Assembly (NCBI RefSeq): GCF_036373705.1
Contig: NC_089864.1
Location: 5,850,001 to 5,914,000, forward strand
Length of the DNA: 64,000 nucleotides
Direction of reading: 5' to 3'
From: Amia ocellicauda
Lineage: Eukaryota; Chordata; Actinopteri; Amiiformes; Amiidae
The notes below the pieces were generated by a model. The model did no database searches, was not told where the DNA came from, and saw only the letters and a list, made by a program, of their open reading frames with translations. Below, in pieces: positions 11,256 through 26,626 of the stretch (positions within the stretch are counted from its first letter, which is position 1; each line of letters begins with the position of its first letter). Made by a program: the position numbers and the translations under genes.

Positions 11256-13609
11256 TTTCTGTATTTTCTGTACTGCACGACCCTTCGTTTTAAGAGTCCC
11301 TTTGAAAGTCCATACATCTGACGAATTGAAAAATAACATTTATTTCCCAACGGTTCGGAGCTCGAACGCTACCTGATTGTGACTATTTGTGAATTAATTA
11401 CATTTGCTTTTTGACGCTCTTACATTTGGACATTGTCCACCACACAATGAATGTCCTTAACCATTCTGCGCTCGCTACTTATAGACGCAGAGCGATGCCC
11501 CTTTAAAATGATTGTAGAAGGTGCGGATGAAAAGTACCGAATTCAAACTTTGACCTGTCTGTCAATCACGAATTAAAAAACTCCGCACTTGAAGTCAGGT
11601 TTGCATTAGGCTGAAGGAAACAGCCTCTCTCACACAAAGCGCTTCCATTTGAATTTTACCATTATGGATGGGCGGGTCAAGGTTTGGATGTAGTCCGGGC
11701 AGAAGTGTATTGACTTAAGACAGATTTATAAAGCATCCCTGAGTACAGTTGCCACAATATTCGTACATACCATTACAATGTCATTATTCAGTCCTGGGCT
11801 CTAGTATCCTTAATTAAAAATATTGCACTGACCTTTAATACACACACAAGTGCATAAGGAGCGATAGAAAAGTGATTACAATTATGTAAAATTGTGATGG
11901 AAAACTTGGAAGAGATTATTCATCAAATATTAATTAATATTGTTGCTATTAATGTGGAATTGGTAATATGAGAGGAAGCATTTTTTCTGCTCTGTCACTA
12001 CAATATTTTTTATGTTACTTCATTCGATTTTCTCTCTCTCTCGCTCTCTGTGTGTGTATATATATATATATAATTATGTTTTTTACTTTACTGGACAATG
12101 GTAATTTTGCTGTAAAATTGCTGTAATTTTATTTATTTTGCAATATAATTTCCAAGCAGTGCATACCTTCTTAAAACTAATTCCCAAATAAGACATTATG
12201 AACCTGATTTAGTAATTCTGATATAAACTAATACAGACAGACGGACCCTCAACCTTCAGTTTTGCTCTTTCTGTCTCTGTGATTCTCTCTGGCAGAGCTT
12301 GCGTATCTCTTGTGTCACCTAAACTCAGCTTCAGTAATCAGTCTGGATCGCTGCTGAGTTACACTCACACTAACTGTTGAAAGTGATCTGTTCTCCCAGG
12401 GCAATACAGGCAAATACAGAAGTTTGTTTCACTGCAAAGTTCTGGCCCACAGATGCCTTATTTCACTCCTTCACTTTCTCTTCAGATGTTCACCAAGGTC
12501 TGCTTTCCTCAGATTGATACTCGCTTCACCGCGGCACGTCCGAGTTATCTTAACCCTTCCAGCATGTCTTCACAAGCGGGTGAGGTGAGAAGTCGGACGC
12601 AGAGACACTTTTCCCCCAGTTTTCATTTTTTTAAATAATCCCTTTGTTTATATCTTAAAGATGCAGACAGTGGAAACGTACAACATGTTTCCTTAAACCT
12701 CTGGATTATTTAGTGACCCACATCAGGGGTTAGAAATCAGTGCACAACCAGTTTCTTCTTTAGCTGATTTTGAAGTTAATATATGTAATTCAGTTCAGCT
12801 CACTTCTAATTGCCCTTCATGGAATGAGGTTAAAGGCTGAGCTGATGAATGGAGAGAATTAAGACAAGTTGTTTTAGACATGTTTCTGCACAATTTGCAG
12901 TGTTGTTTACACACACAACATGTAGCTTGAAGTCTTGAAAGGGGTTTAATTTGAGTGATTGGGTAGCAGATTTTTAATTAAGGAATTGAGGACTGAACTG
13001 GGACCAAAACACAATGAGTGTCTGGACCTACTTGACTGCACTGGAGTGCCTACATAAGCACCCTCCCTTGTGTATATATGACATTATTATCATTATCAGC
13101 GTTGGGGTTTAATACAAACCTCTTCAAATGAATTCTGAATTGTCTTTCTAACTGAAGACTGCAGCTACTATATGAAACCGTTTTCCATGAGGTGTATTTT
13201 ATCCTACAAACAAATACATGAAAGTGAATTAGTAGTTGACATTGGATTTAATTGTTTCTGTATTTTCAACTCAAAATAGTAATGTAATAGGAAATGTATA
13301 GCCCAGCCCCTTATGTTTGCTTCTGTCTAAAAAAAGAAAGAAAGGAAAGGGACAAGGTGTTGTCTTCACTGGGGACATGATTTTCTTGTCAAAGTATTTT
13401 TTAACAAGAGACGAGTCAAGGGTCTAGTGAGGAAAAATGAGCAATAAACTGCCGCCCCCTCTCCGTCTGCACTTCATCTGCTGTCCGTGTGTAGCTGGCA
13501 GGGCGGCGAGGATCCGCTCTCTGGAAGCATCAACGTGCCCCCCAACCAACTGCTCTCTGTATGCTTGCTTTTCTGCATGCAATATATTGCAATTATCCCA
13601 TATATGTGT

Positions 13610-13765
13610 ATATATATCGATCCACTGCTGGACGAAGGCCTCCCCGAGATGTCCCCACTGGATTCGATGGCCAGCGTCTCGGCAAAGCTTATTTCATCCA
13701 GTCTTCTACATGGTCGTCTTCTAGGTCTCTCTTCATCTCCTGGGATCCATTCGATGGCTTCTTAT
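13610..13765 (-). mobile_element. RTE-like LINE C-terminal relic
   Basis: On the minus strand, 13657 down to about 13610 encodes WGHLGEAFVQQWID. Just upstream, in another frame, lies WIPGDEERPRRRPCRRLDEI. I recall this pairing (KRPRGRPPTRW followed by LGEAFVQQW) as the conserved end of RTE-type LINE polyproteins. The frame change and short length show a decayed fragment. The exact clade is uncertain. Confidence 0.55.
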
Positions 13766-15419
13766 GTCCAGATGGATGTATATATTATAAATTAGTTCAT
13801 TACTAATACCTTCCCTTAGAATCTGTAATCTGTTTAATACTTTGATTTTCATAGTCAGATGTGCGCTTGATCTCAGTGATTTGAAGCACAGGGACATTTT
13901 AATATGAATGTGTGGATTTAAATATATACATTTATATATATATATATACATCTCTGCATGTGAATTTCAAATGGTCTGTGTGAGCATTGTGTTCTTATCA
14001 ATTTAATTTTCATTTAATAACTATTCATAATGAAATGACCAATGCTGACCTCTTGCATACTTTCTGCATCGGGCTGTTGAAAATGGGCAATTATATTTTT
14101 TAAACCGAGTTTATGACAAGAATATTACATTACATTTACACTTCACTGAAATGAATGGACCCCTTCACCTTTTTCAGAGGATTTTGCACATAGTTCACAA
14201 GGCCTATTATACCAATTACAAGACTGAAAGGTCTAGATTAAAAATGTGTTTGGAAAGCAACACTTACCCTTTATTATACAACATTGTAAAAACATGTCCT
14301 GCTGCCTGCTGCAGTGTTGCATATTGCAAGATTGGTAGGTATTTTTCTCCTTTTCACAAAGAACAATTTTGTGGCAAAAAATCTAATTTTACAATCTGTA
14401 CACATACACAAACATACACAGCTTGTTTAATATATTTATATTGTCAGTTGAAACTCAATGTACCTACAAAAATGAAATCTTAGTTATACTGTCCCCCTGA
14501 ACCAAGAAAATAAACTACAACTACTTATTTTCCTTCTCCTCCTGCTCTGGAATTAAAGAGTTGTATGTGCTGGTAACATCCAATTATTGAATGAATAAAG
14601 TCCATTGGTTTCAAACTGCTGATATCTGCAATCTTAATTCAGTGGCTTCAAATAGCGAGTGATAGTTCGAAGAGACGATTGCATTATATATAATGTTTTG
14701 TTGTAGTGCATGGATAACTTTAAAATCCTAGAAGAAGAAGCGAATACCAAATTTGTGCCTCACAGGTTGGTGTGTTAAAGGGTTATAACTGCTAATCAAT
14801 AGAAAAATAACACAAAACCGTATGATACTAATGACTTGAAAATACTCTTTACAAATAAACGAACCAATAAATATACCTTATAAAAGGATCACCTTCACGT
14901 CAAACCATATGGAAAATATTCATTATTTTATATTATTATTATGTTTAAAATTGATCTAAGCGATTTAAATATAACACTATGTAGTGAATTTGATAATATA
15001 ACTCTCACCACCCACAAATCAATACAAAGGAAACGGCTTTTTTTCCATCCGAAACTGAACGAATATTTGTAGTTTAGCAATAAATTAGAGAGAGCAATTG
15101 AGACGAAAATGCGTTCAAATAAATCACATAAATGCCTATTTTAGAGGAAATGCCGCATCCTCGCCTTTTCAGAGATCACACTTTACATAATGCATAAATG
15201 AAGCCTTTCAGCCTCTGTGAATAAGAGATGGAAAGGCTTCATTGAGACCATTTGTGTGAAGGATTATGTCGACAATCTTCAACTCGACTGGAAAAAAATG
15301 AAACGAAAGAAAAATGTTTACAACCGTTTTCTGTCCGAAATCGCAATGCAATTATACCGTATAATAAACAAACAAACAAACAAACAAACGCATACATAAA
15401 CGAATACATCATTCTTGTT

Positions 15420-15460
<41 letters not shown>

Positions 15461-16419
15461 CAACATGTAGCTTTATGGCCCAGAAACCAGCTCGTGAAAC
15501 CCGATTACAGAGAAAAGGAGAACAAGGCAGGATTACCCTGTGGGGATGATACACAAATATACATATGAAGCATTTTGCTAATTAGTTGGGTTTAAAATGT
15601 GAAACAAGTCATTGAGCTGTGTTTATGGTGAATTACTGTATAGTCTATATTGTGTCCTCCCCACAAGAGCAAAATACCGCCCTCAAAAAAGCTTAAAATC
15701 TCCTTTTTACAAGTCAATTTTACTGTCATTATAAAGGCGGCTTTTGGCGTTAAAACTGCACTGGCGCCTGCATTCAATATTGACACTATAGCTTTTATAT
15801 TTAATGGGATATTCTGTATTTTATATTGACTGTCATGTCACTAATAGGAGCGAGTTTTTCACCCCCTTTCAAAGACTCAGGGAAATGTAGTGCAGGTCCT
15901 GAGTGGGTCAATGGACCAACTGCACAGCCAGGCTATAGAAAATGCTTCAATTAGTATTAACATCCCATCTGTTACCCCCCCCCCCAACACACACACACAC
16001 ACACACACACATTTGGGGATTTTATTTTCATTTTGCGGGGTGGGGTAAATTAAAGAAAAGTATAGCATGATATTTTACAGTGAATACAAATCTCAATGGA
16101 AACAAGACTGTCTATTGAAATCATACACACGGGTTTATTTAATTTGAGTAAATACAGGTTCTGTTTTAACACAAATTGTTGACATTTTGTCTGTTCAGAT
16201 TTAAATGTTTAAATAACATTAGCGATTAATCGAATTATATGGGCGACTTTTTGCAAAGGTAATTAACCACAATTCAGTCTCATTTTAATACAGTGACTGT
16301 AATGATTTACGGTTAAAGTCTACACTTAAATGTCAGTAATGCCTGACTGGATGCAACGAATTCACCACCCGTTGACGTGTTATTTTATTTGATTGTATTA
16401 TAGTTTATTTTATTAATTG

Positions 16420-16508
16420 TTTATGCTTTATTTGTTTATTTGTGTGGCCTGTTTATCAACCCGTAAAGCGCTCTGCGGCCCTGCGAAAGGCGCTATACAA
16501 CATAAACA
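16420..16508 (+). mobile_element. SINE-like 3' tail relic, copy 1
   Basis: Contains TTTATTTGTGT, then AAAGCGCTCTGCGG, then GCGAAAGGCGCTATAC, ending in an AAATGACTGACT tail. The same ordered blocks occur at 19388-19508 inside FEZF1 intron 1. Paired AGCGCT and GGCGCTATA motifs followed by a short tandem tail resemble the shared 3' end of L2-mobilised fish SINEs. The SINE head is not recognisable. Confidence 0.5.
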
Positions 16509-17939
16509 AATGACTGACTCATTCAGTGATGGGTATCTCTCAAACTCGTTTTGGTTTGAAATAAAGTGAGCGCATGGAAGCCAATCATCACTTGCTTTAT
16601 TATAATTTTGAACAGTGCAATCAAAGTCAGACAAACATACAAAACAAATCAAAGCATCTTTTCATATCTCAGATACAATATCAATAGCATGTCTATCCGT
16701 TAAGACTGACCTTTAATGCGCTGGGCTGGATGCGCAGATTAAACCACGGTGCTGCTGCTGCTGCTGCTGCTGCTGTTTTGTGTTATAAAGTCTTATGAGT
16801 TTCAAGTCGTTGGTATTGACCTGCTGGAGCAATCCGTATTCATTAGAAGGAGAACTTGGTCGTTTTGTCCTTTCGTCCCCATTGCTACTCATAATAACAC
16901 TAATAACAATCTGTCAACTCCCCTGTCCAGGATATTGTCCATTAAAGAGTATTGTCTCTTAAGTGTCCCTCCCCCGGCGTGCATGGTAATCCCAGGCTTG
17001 GTCCTCAGCCCGGCCAGTGTGTCCTCTCCTGCAGCCTGGTCCTGTTCACAGCAGCATCAGATCATGCCGGCGCTTTCCTGCTCGCATTCATGTCTCAATG
17101 CGTCTCTTCAGAGCCCTCGACGGAAATAATGCTAAAAATGCGTGTCCTGTGTTGTGCATAGTTCCCGCGCTTGAAGTTAATTAATTAATTGCTATAGTGA
17201 GAAAAGGGCACTAAACGCTCTTTAATGCGAAACACTTTAGTGTACAGAGGCCTAATATTCTCAATAAACATATGCACATGAATATGATTATTTGTATTAT
17301 TGTTTTAATATTGTTATTATTATTTTGATTATTATCGTTATTCGTGTTGTTAAATTATAGTGTCTCGTATTTTATTTGTTCAGGTTTGTATTTTAAAATG
17401 TACCTGATCTCACTGAAATCCTCAATAAGAGAAGATAAATGCGTACGACTAAAATAAATACATACAAATATAATTATTGCTATGCATAATGATGCCTTGG
17501 GGCGAAATGAAATGGTCTATTTGTTTTCGTGCTGAGGAGGGGAAACTAAAACAAAACCTTCCTGCTGTTCCTGACAGCTAAACGAAGGCTAATTAACGAA
17601 CTATTGTGTTAAAATACAGAAAAATGCGTTTATACACATTTTATATTATTCGTATCAAGAGATCAAATTAATATAACGACTTCACGTAACATACATTTTA
17701 TTTATTTTGCACTTACCTATTAAATAATGTCTTAAATGAATGCCTACTTTAAGACGAAATTAAACAAAATATAATAATGTGTGCTTTATTATTATGTAAT
17801 TGTTATTATTATCATTGTTATTATATTATTATTGGTATTGGTAAATGTATAATACGGGTCACCAGCGGAGAACAACTTGCAGGAGGTGTACTGAGCAGAT
17901 CTTGTGTCCAATGTGATCTGATCTCACAAGTGTGTGTGT

Positions 17940-18094
17940 GTGTGTGTCCTGTGATTGAGGATGACGTCATGCCGAACCAAGGGGACCTCAGATTTGCTCA
18001 ACGCTTTGCGGCTGAACCAGACAAGCTTCCCAATAAGGAGCACCTCCTACCCAGGGCGGGTGAGCCGAGTCACCAATAATAGCAGCAGACAAGT

Positions 18095-18125
<31 letters not shown>

Positions 18126-18362
18126 AAGTTTCTCTGTTGACTGATGTAAGTGAATTGAGCAATTATCTAGTTTACCTTCTCCTCTTGGAAGGTAACATCT
18201 CCACGGCGCTATTGACACAACACGTCTTACTGAGCAGTCCTGGCACAAACACGGGAGCCATAGGGAGCTGGGAGGCGCTGGCACCGACCCCGGCATCCTC
18301 GGACGATGTCCTTTCCTGCAGGTCTGCGGCTGAACTGAAGGGACGAGATTTATAAGCGAGAC
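17940..18362 (+). promoter_or_regulatory. FEZF1: FEZF1 5' UTR / promoter-proximal region
   Basis: GC content rises here and continues through exon 1, as at a CpG-island promoter. Upstream are a (TG)n run near 17931-17947 and a (GA)n run at 18097-18118. A possible 5' UTR intron has a donor CGG|GTGAGC at 18058/18059 and an acceptor TTTCCTGCAG ending at 18321, 41 bases before the ATG. The start site is not resolved, and the UTR intron is inferred from splice motifs alone. Confidence 0.45.
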
Positions 18363-21286
<2,924 letters not shown>

Positions 21287-21815
21287 CCAGCCCGCTCCGG
21301 CCGGAGGAAGGAGATGTTTCTGCATGCAACCTTAATCGTGCCATGTGATTGTTGTGGACCTCATAGACCCCCATTGAAACCCTACAGAAACTTTCACCAC
21401 AAAGAAAGAGAGAAAAAGAAAAAAAACATGACCATTCTTAATTTTAATCTCAGGTTTCAGGATGTAAAAAGCTTTGTAATATTTATTTTAATTTGTATCT
21501 TCATGACAATAATTTAAGGATATTAAAAATGTATATTAATTGTTTGTGGTGACTCTGGTATGCAGCCATGGCCTGACTGTGGTCGATTTCGTTTTGATCA
21601 TTATTTATATGAGTTGTCATTGTTATTTGAATGATCTTTGTTTTTTATTTGATATAAATATGATATATGCAATGTCTCGTTGCCGGAGACCTTTTGAGTG
21701 TCAGACGACTATTCTGGCCAAGAGGCAAACATAGGGAAAATGAATACAAATACATATAAAACTGTTATGGTGAACACAATGACAATAAACATGTTTTATG
21801 CGTGATATGTCTCTT
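21287..21815 (+). other. FEZF1: FEZF1 3' UTR with polyadenylation signal
   Basis: AT-rich sequence after the TAG. AATAAA at 21784-21789 is followed by a T/G-rich stretch near 21795-21815, giving a likely cleavage site near 21805. An ATTAAA at about 21519-21524 could be an earlier signal. Confidence 0.6.
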
Positions 21816-24164
21816 GCTGGTTAAACCACAGAATATATGTTGATAGCAATTTATGTATAAGCATTTAACTAAATTGTATATGTCAAAACTGTTTATCTAT
21901 TTAATCATTTATTTGAAATAAGCCGAAATGCAAGTAATAATGCGCTGTTTGAAATGCTACTGTTTACAATATTCATGCACAAATGAAACAATTATACTCA
22001 ATTCGACTAGTAACGATTAGTATCTATATTATATTTTCAGATTTTGTTGAAGACTAATTCAGTCTGGAGAATAATAACGTTTCCAACTGCTGTGTAAACT
22101 TTGACAACAAAACATATATAACTAAATATGTCCAAATAATGTGGACATTTTAATTCAATACAGATAAATGAAATATAGTGTCATAAGTATATGGTCATAG
22201 CCTATAGTGTTATATTTATTGTAATATGTATTATTGTCGTATTTATTGATTTATTTATTTCAATACCCCAGGGTCATTATTTCCCCATGGCAAACGGACG
22301 GGTATTTGTTGGAGGACAGTTACATGATTGTAACCGTATTATATTCAGCCGTAGCGCACACACATATAGATTATATATTTAAAAGACATTGAGGATGTTG
22401 AATATTATTATTTTCTAAACCAACACCAATAATATGTTATTGTATCATTTCTTATAAATACGAAAAATGTTCAAACTTTTATGATGGTGATGATTATAAT
22501 TATTATTATCCCTTCCAGCTTTCACAGAAATATGGAATACAAATGAGTGCCCGCTAGAGAGGGAAATGTCTCCCTCTGGCGCGCTATCCGAGGAACAAAA
22601 CTGAAGACAGTATTTAATCCTCTGCTGCTGCTGCCCTCCTGCAGTTGGAAGATTTTTTCACGGCGTTTTATCTGCTGCAAAACATACAACATAAATAATT
22701 ATACTATACACGTATTCTCGTGTGTTTTGGTATTATAATTATACTACTCAAAACAATACATGCACGTTAACAGCTAATGAATTATACAGTAAGATATTAA
22801 AAGAGCCCGTACATACATATAATAGCTCATTAACGGCTTGATCTAAGGGATACAATACAAATTGTACCCATCACATTGCGCTTTCATCCCAAAAGTATTA
22901 AAATGATAGAAAAAAAAAACACTTGTATTTTGTAGACCAATGATTCTCACCCCTGGTTTTAGTAAACTTTATGTTGATTATTTTCTTTATCCACCTGAAC
23001 TGTAAATTACACTAAATGTAACACTTAACTGAACCACAGTTGCTGAATTTGACATTTTGAATTAATGTCAGCTGGTAAACCGTTGAAATTGTACAGTAAC
23101 AATGCATGAGACCCAAGGGTACTCCACGTTTGAAGACCAATGCATAAGAAAATCTTACATTTTCACAAGTTAAACATTGCTAAGGTTATGCATATATGAG
23201 GTGTAAGTAGCTGAGAATGCAACAGGAGGTCCTGTCATTGAAACAAATTGATATAGGGTCAACACTAAGAGGACAAAAAGCAAAAGAACATTAATGTAAC
23301 CCTGTATGTCAACTAATATATATTATAGTTTTAATAGAAACACAAAGATGTGCTGCCTGTGCCAGCTAGAGCAATGCCTTTCTTGAGCGTATTTACAAGG
23401 ATTAAATAGCTGATCGTGTCCAAAACTCTTGTTAGATCCATAAAAAAGCAGGATTGAGCCGAGTGAGGGCCAAGGCAAGCATTAGTCATCAACTCTCAGT
23501 CGTCCCCACTGCAGGGCGGTTTTAGTCCTCTGATGCAGAAAGCAGAGAAGAGGGATTCTGGGAGGCTTTTAATTTGAGCAATGTTGCAGGAGCAGGTTGG
23601 AGACGACCCTTTTGAGAACCTCGGAGTGGAAAGCAAGATGAGAAACAGTAGGTCAGTATCTGGAGACAGTATGAGGGTCAAGTGCGGCTTGTTTGAGTTG
23701 CAGTGGCACGTTTGACAGAAAGCACAGAGTAAGGTTAACAGTGAGAGGAGTGAGGGGAGCGAGTTCATTTCCACGGCGCACATCGAAACCGCTGGGCCTC
23801 AGAGCACCAGGGCGGACTGACAGCGAACAACAACCCGGGGCTCTGTACACCTTCCTCGCCGCAAGAAAGTGGAAAACAAAAGCAAACAAAACAGGAATAG
23901 CCATAAATGTTTGTTGAGCTGAAAACGAATGAATGATTTAGATTAGAAAATGAGAGTTAGTTTTGTTATTCTGTCATGCAACTTAAATCTGGATCAAATC
24001 TAAACTCCAGCCCCCTCTACCAAACTGAAACAAACAAACAAACAAACAAATAAATAAATGCTTGCCAGTCAGAACTAGAAAAGGGTTAAATCCTCTGTCA
24101 AACAAAAAGCCACCAGGAGGCACTGAAAGGGGAATTTGCTTTTGGCGGGTGGGTCAAATTAACT

Positions 24165-24165
24165 C

Positions 24166-24218
<53 letters not shown>
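24165..24218 (+). repeat. (CT)n microsatellite
   Basis: An almost uninterrupted run of TC dinucleotides, about 25 units, in the FEZF1-AASS spacer. Confidence 0.95.
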
Positions 24219-24222
<4 letters not shown>

Positions 24223-26606
24223 GTCCAAAGTATATGCCCTCGTAAATAGCATTTTAATGAATCCAGGGAAGAGTAAAATAAACCCTTTTCTATGCATAGT
24301 GTGATGCAATAGGAATATCATAAATTCCTCTCTAATTTGAATTTCATATTGAAATTCAACATTACATTACATAGACTAATATAATAATCCTTGTGTCAGA
24401 AAGGTTAATGGGGAAAAGTATGGGATTGTTAATTGTGTTATACCTGTAATATCATGTGTGTAAGTATTAACAGAACACTAAGTGGAAGTGGATACAGAAA
24501 AACATAAATAAAATCAAGCACATATTATATATTGGAAATTAATTTGACTTTAGCTGTGGTATTTTAATATACTGCCTTCAGATAGCTGACATATATTTGT
24601 ATTAAATAATTCATCTTGTGCCATTATATGTTATTGCTATTAAACTGACATATTGTATTCATATTTGTCATTGCTTTTAAAGGTGTGAAAGTGGATGCAT
24701 GAAACCCAATTCTCTGACAAAGAAAAGTATGCTTTTTAACATTTCAAACTCCGAAGGTCATAAATCAATTAGGTTACTGTGTCAGCTAAGTGAGATTATT
24801 TAACTTTTAATAAAAAAGGCAGACAGTTCAATCAAACATCGTTCGAGAATTAGGTCAGTTCCAAACCAATCTAATCTGGTTTAATTTCTTCAAGTAATGT
24901 TTTCTTAAAGACACTTCTTGTTAATAAATACCGGGAGAGGCATTGTTTCTGATTAGTACGAGGGAAAGGATTAATTTCAGGTCTTCCTTGAAAATAAAGC
25001 TCTGCAGGATAAGAAATTGAGGCTGGCCCAGATGAGATTATTTCTAAGATATGATGAAGAAAGCTGGGAGCTGAAAAACAAAACGACAAGAAATAGACAG
25101 CTTTCCTCAAAAGCAATTAACCCATTTTTGTGGGTGCTTTTATGTTTTCTGAGCTTTAATGCCGTGAGAAGCTCTTGATAGCTTTGTTCACCTTGCAGAG
25201 ATTGTCTCAGAGAGTCAGATACCTCATAAACCATTATCTTATCCTTTCTAACCAATTATCCATAGTGACATAGAAAGTCGATTTAGCACCTTTATTGCAA
25301 GGATGGCCCTGTATCGGGCATTTATATGTGACAAACAAACTACTTCTGTGTTATTTCGTTGCATTTGTATGAGTCTAGATAGATGGATAAGTGAAACAAA
25401 ACATACCCTCTTTTCTCGGGATGATACCAGTCTAGTCTGGAAAGTTAGTTTCTATAAATAATTCTACAGCCGTGTTACCCATTACATCAATATCTAACCT
25501 GTTGACATATTTTCCATTAAATTCACTTAATTCTGACCTTTGAATCCAGTTTTACATTAACTTTCAATCTGATACTTTCCAAAAAATACAAGTTTACAAA
25601 CGCTGATGCGGCAGATTAATTTGTTGTCTTTATTCAAGTCCATCTTCAAGACCTCTTTGAAGACACCAGACACGACTAGACCTTCAGTACCACATATTAC
25701 AACTATATTGAGCACATCCTGATATAATCTTGAGAAGAAAGACGAGAGATTAGACAGACATGGGTAGAAAAATAGATGTGCATCCACAGCCCAGCCAGAG
25801 ACCAGTGCCCTCTAAGAGCAGGCAGGAAAAGGTTCACATGTTGCATGATAATTGTTTGAAAATGTAGTGTAGATTAATTTCCAATGTCAATGTATTTTGA
25901 ATAACACATTCAAACTCTATTATTTGTATATTAATACTAATGTGACAAAACGTGTTGGACAGCATAGATGATATCAGCTTTATATGGAAATCCTTCCTTG
26001 CAGATGAGATTTTTGTAATATACTTTTAAAGTCTCACAACAAGGTAGGTATCAAGCTTTAAATAAAATCAATGATGTAATTCCAACTATGCATACTTTTT
26101 GCATTTGCAAAACTGGATGTTGGAGAAATAAAACAGAAACAAATCAAATTAAGGAACTGGGTGGCCTAAATTAAAACGTGTATCTGTGAGAGATTTAGAA
26201 GATGTTTTTTGCATGGATTAATTTGTCCACGATTGGTGTTTATCTGGAGTTTCTCTAAAACTGATTTTTTTTTTACCTCCTACATACCTCAGTATGTAAC
26301 CATTGGTTTCCATGGATACATTTAGCACACTTATTAGTGATTTATTGGCGCTGGAGTGTCTGTGTCACTTCAGATTTGTATAATGTGTGAGGAAGTGCAA
26401 GTCCATTTATAATACACACAATGTGAAATTTCCCTTGAAACAGTGAAGTTAACAGACAGATGCCAACATCGTGTGTCCTATAGCTGCTGCTGCTCTTCTC
26501 ATATATAAAAGCAGGAACAGTTTGAGCACATGATTGATCGTGCATTGCGGCCTGAACCACGACCAGGGGAATCTGTTTTAGCGGGAATGTCAGAGTGAAG
26601 CTGATC

Positions 26607-26626
26607 TGGCCAGCAGGTGTCAGCAG
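26607..26626 (+). promoter_or_regulatory. CTCF-like motif
   Basis: CCAGCAGGTGTCAGC closely follows the vertebrate CTCF core CCAnnAGGkGGC, with one weak position (T for G). It lies between FEZF1 and AASS, where a regulatory boundary would be plausible. Based on motif match only. Confidence 0.25.

Larger units (their letters stand above)
11256..17780. other. CADPS2-FEZF1 intergenic region
   Basis: About 6.5 kb of AT-rich DNA with no recognised gene. It contains an RTE-like LINE relic (about 13.6 kb), a SINE-tail relic (about 16.4 kb), and microsatellites: (TC)n/(TG)n/(TA)n 12032-12073, TA-rich 13921-13950, (ACAA)n at 15366-15389, (AAT)n 15424-15459, (AC)n 15986-16011 and (CTG)n 16751-16775. 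The last few kb before FEZF1 would be its proximal promoter region. Confidence 0.7.

Noticed and set aside
16749..16780. (CTG)n run as a coding polyglutamine or polyleucine tract
   Set aside because: In intergenic DNA without a recognised exon; a plain microsatellite.
23480..23910. Overlapping open frames on both strands in the FEZF1-AASS spacer
   Set aside because: No family signature or splice structure; somewhat GC-richer but otherwise ordinary.
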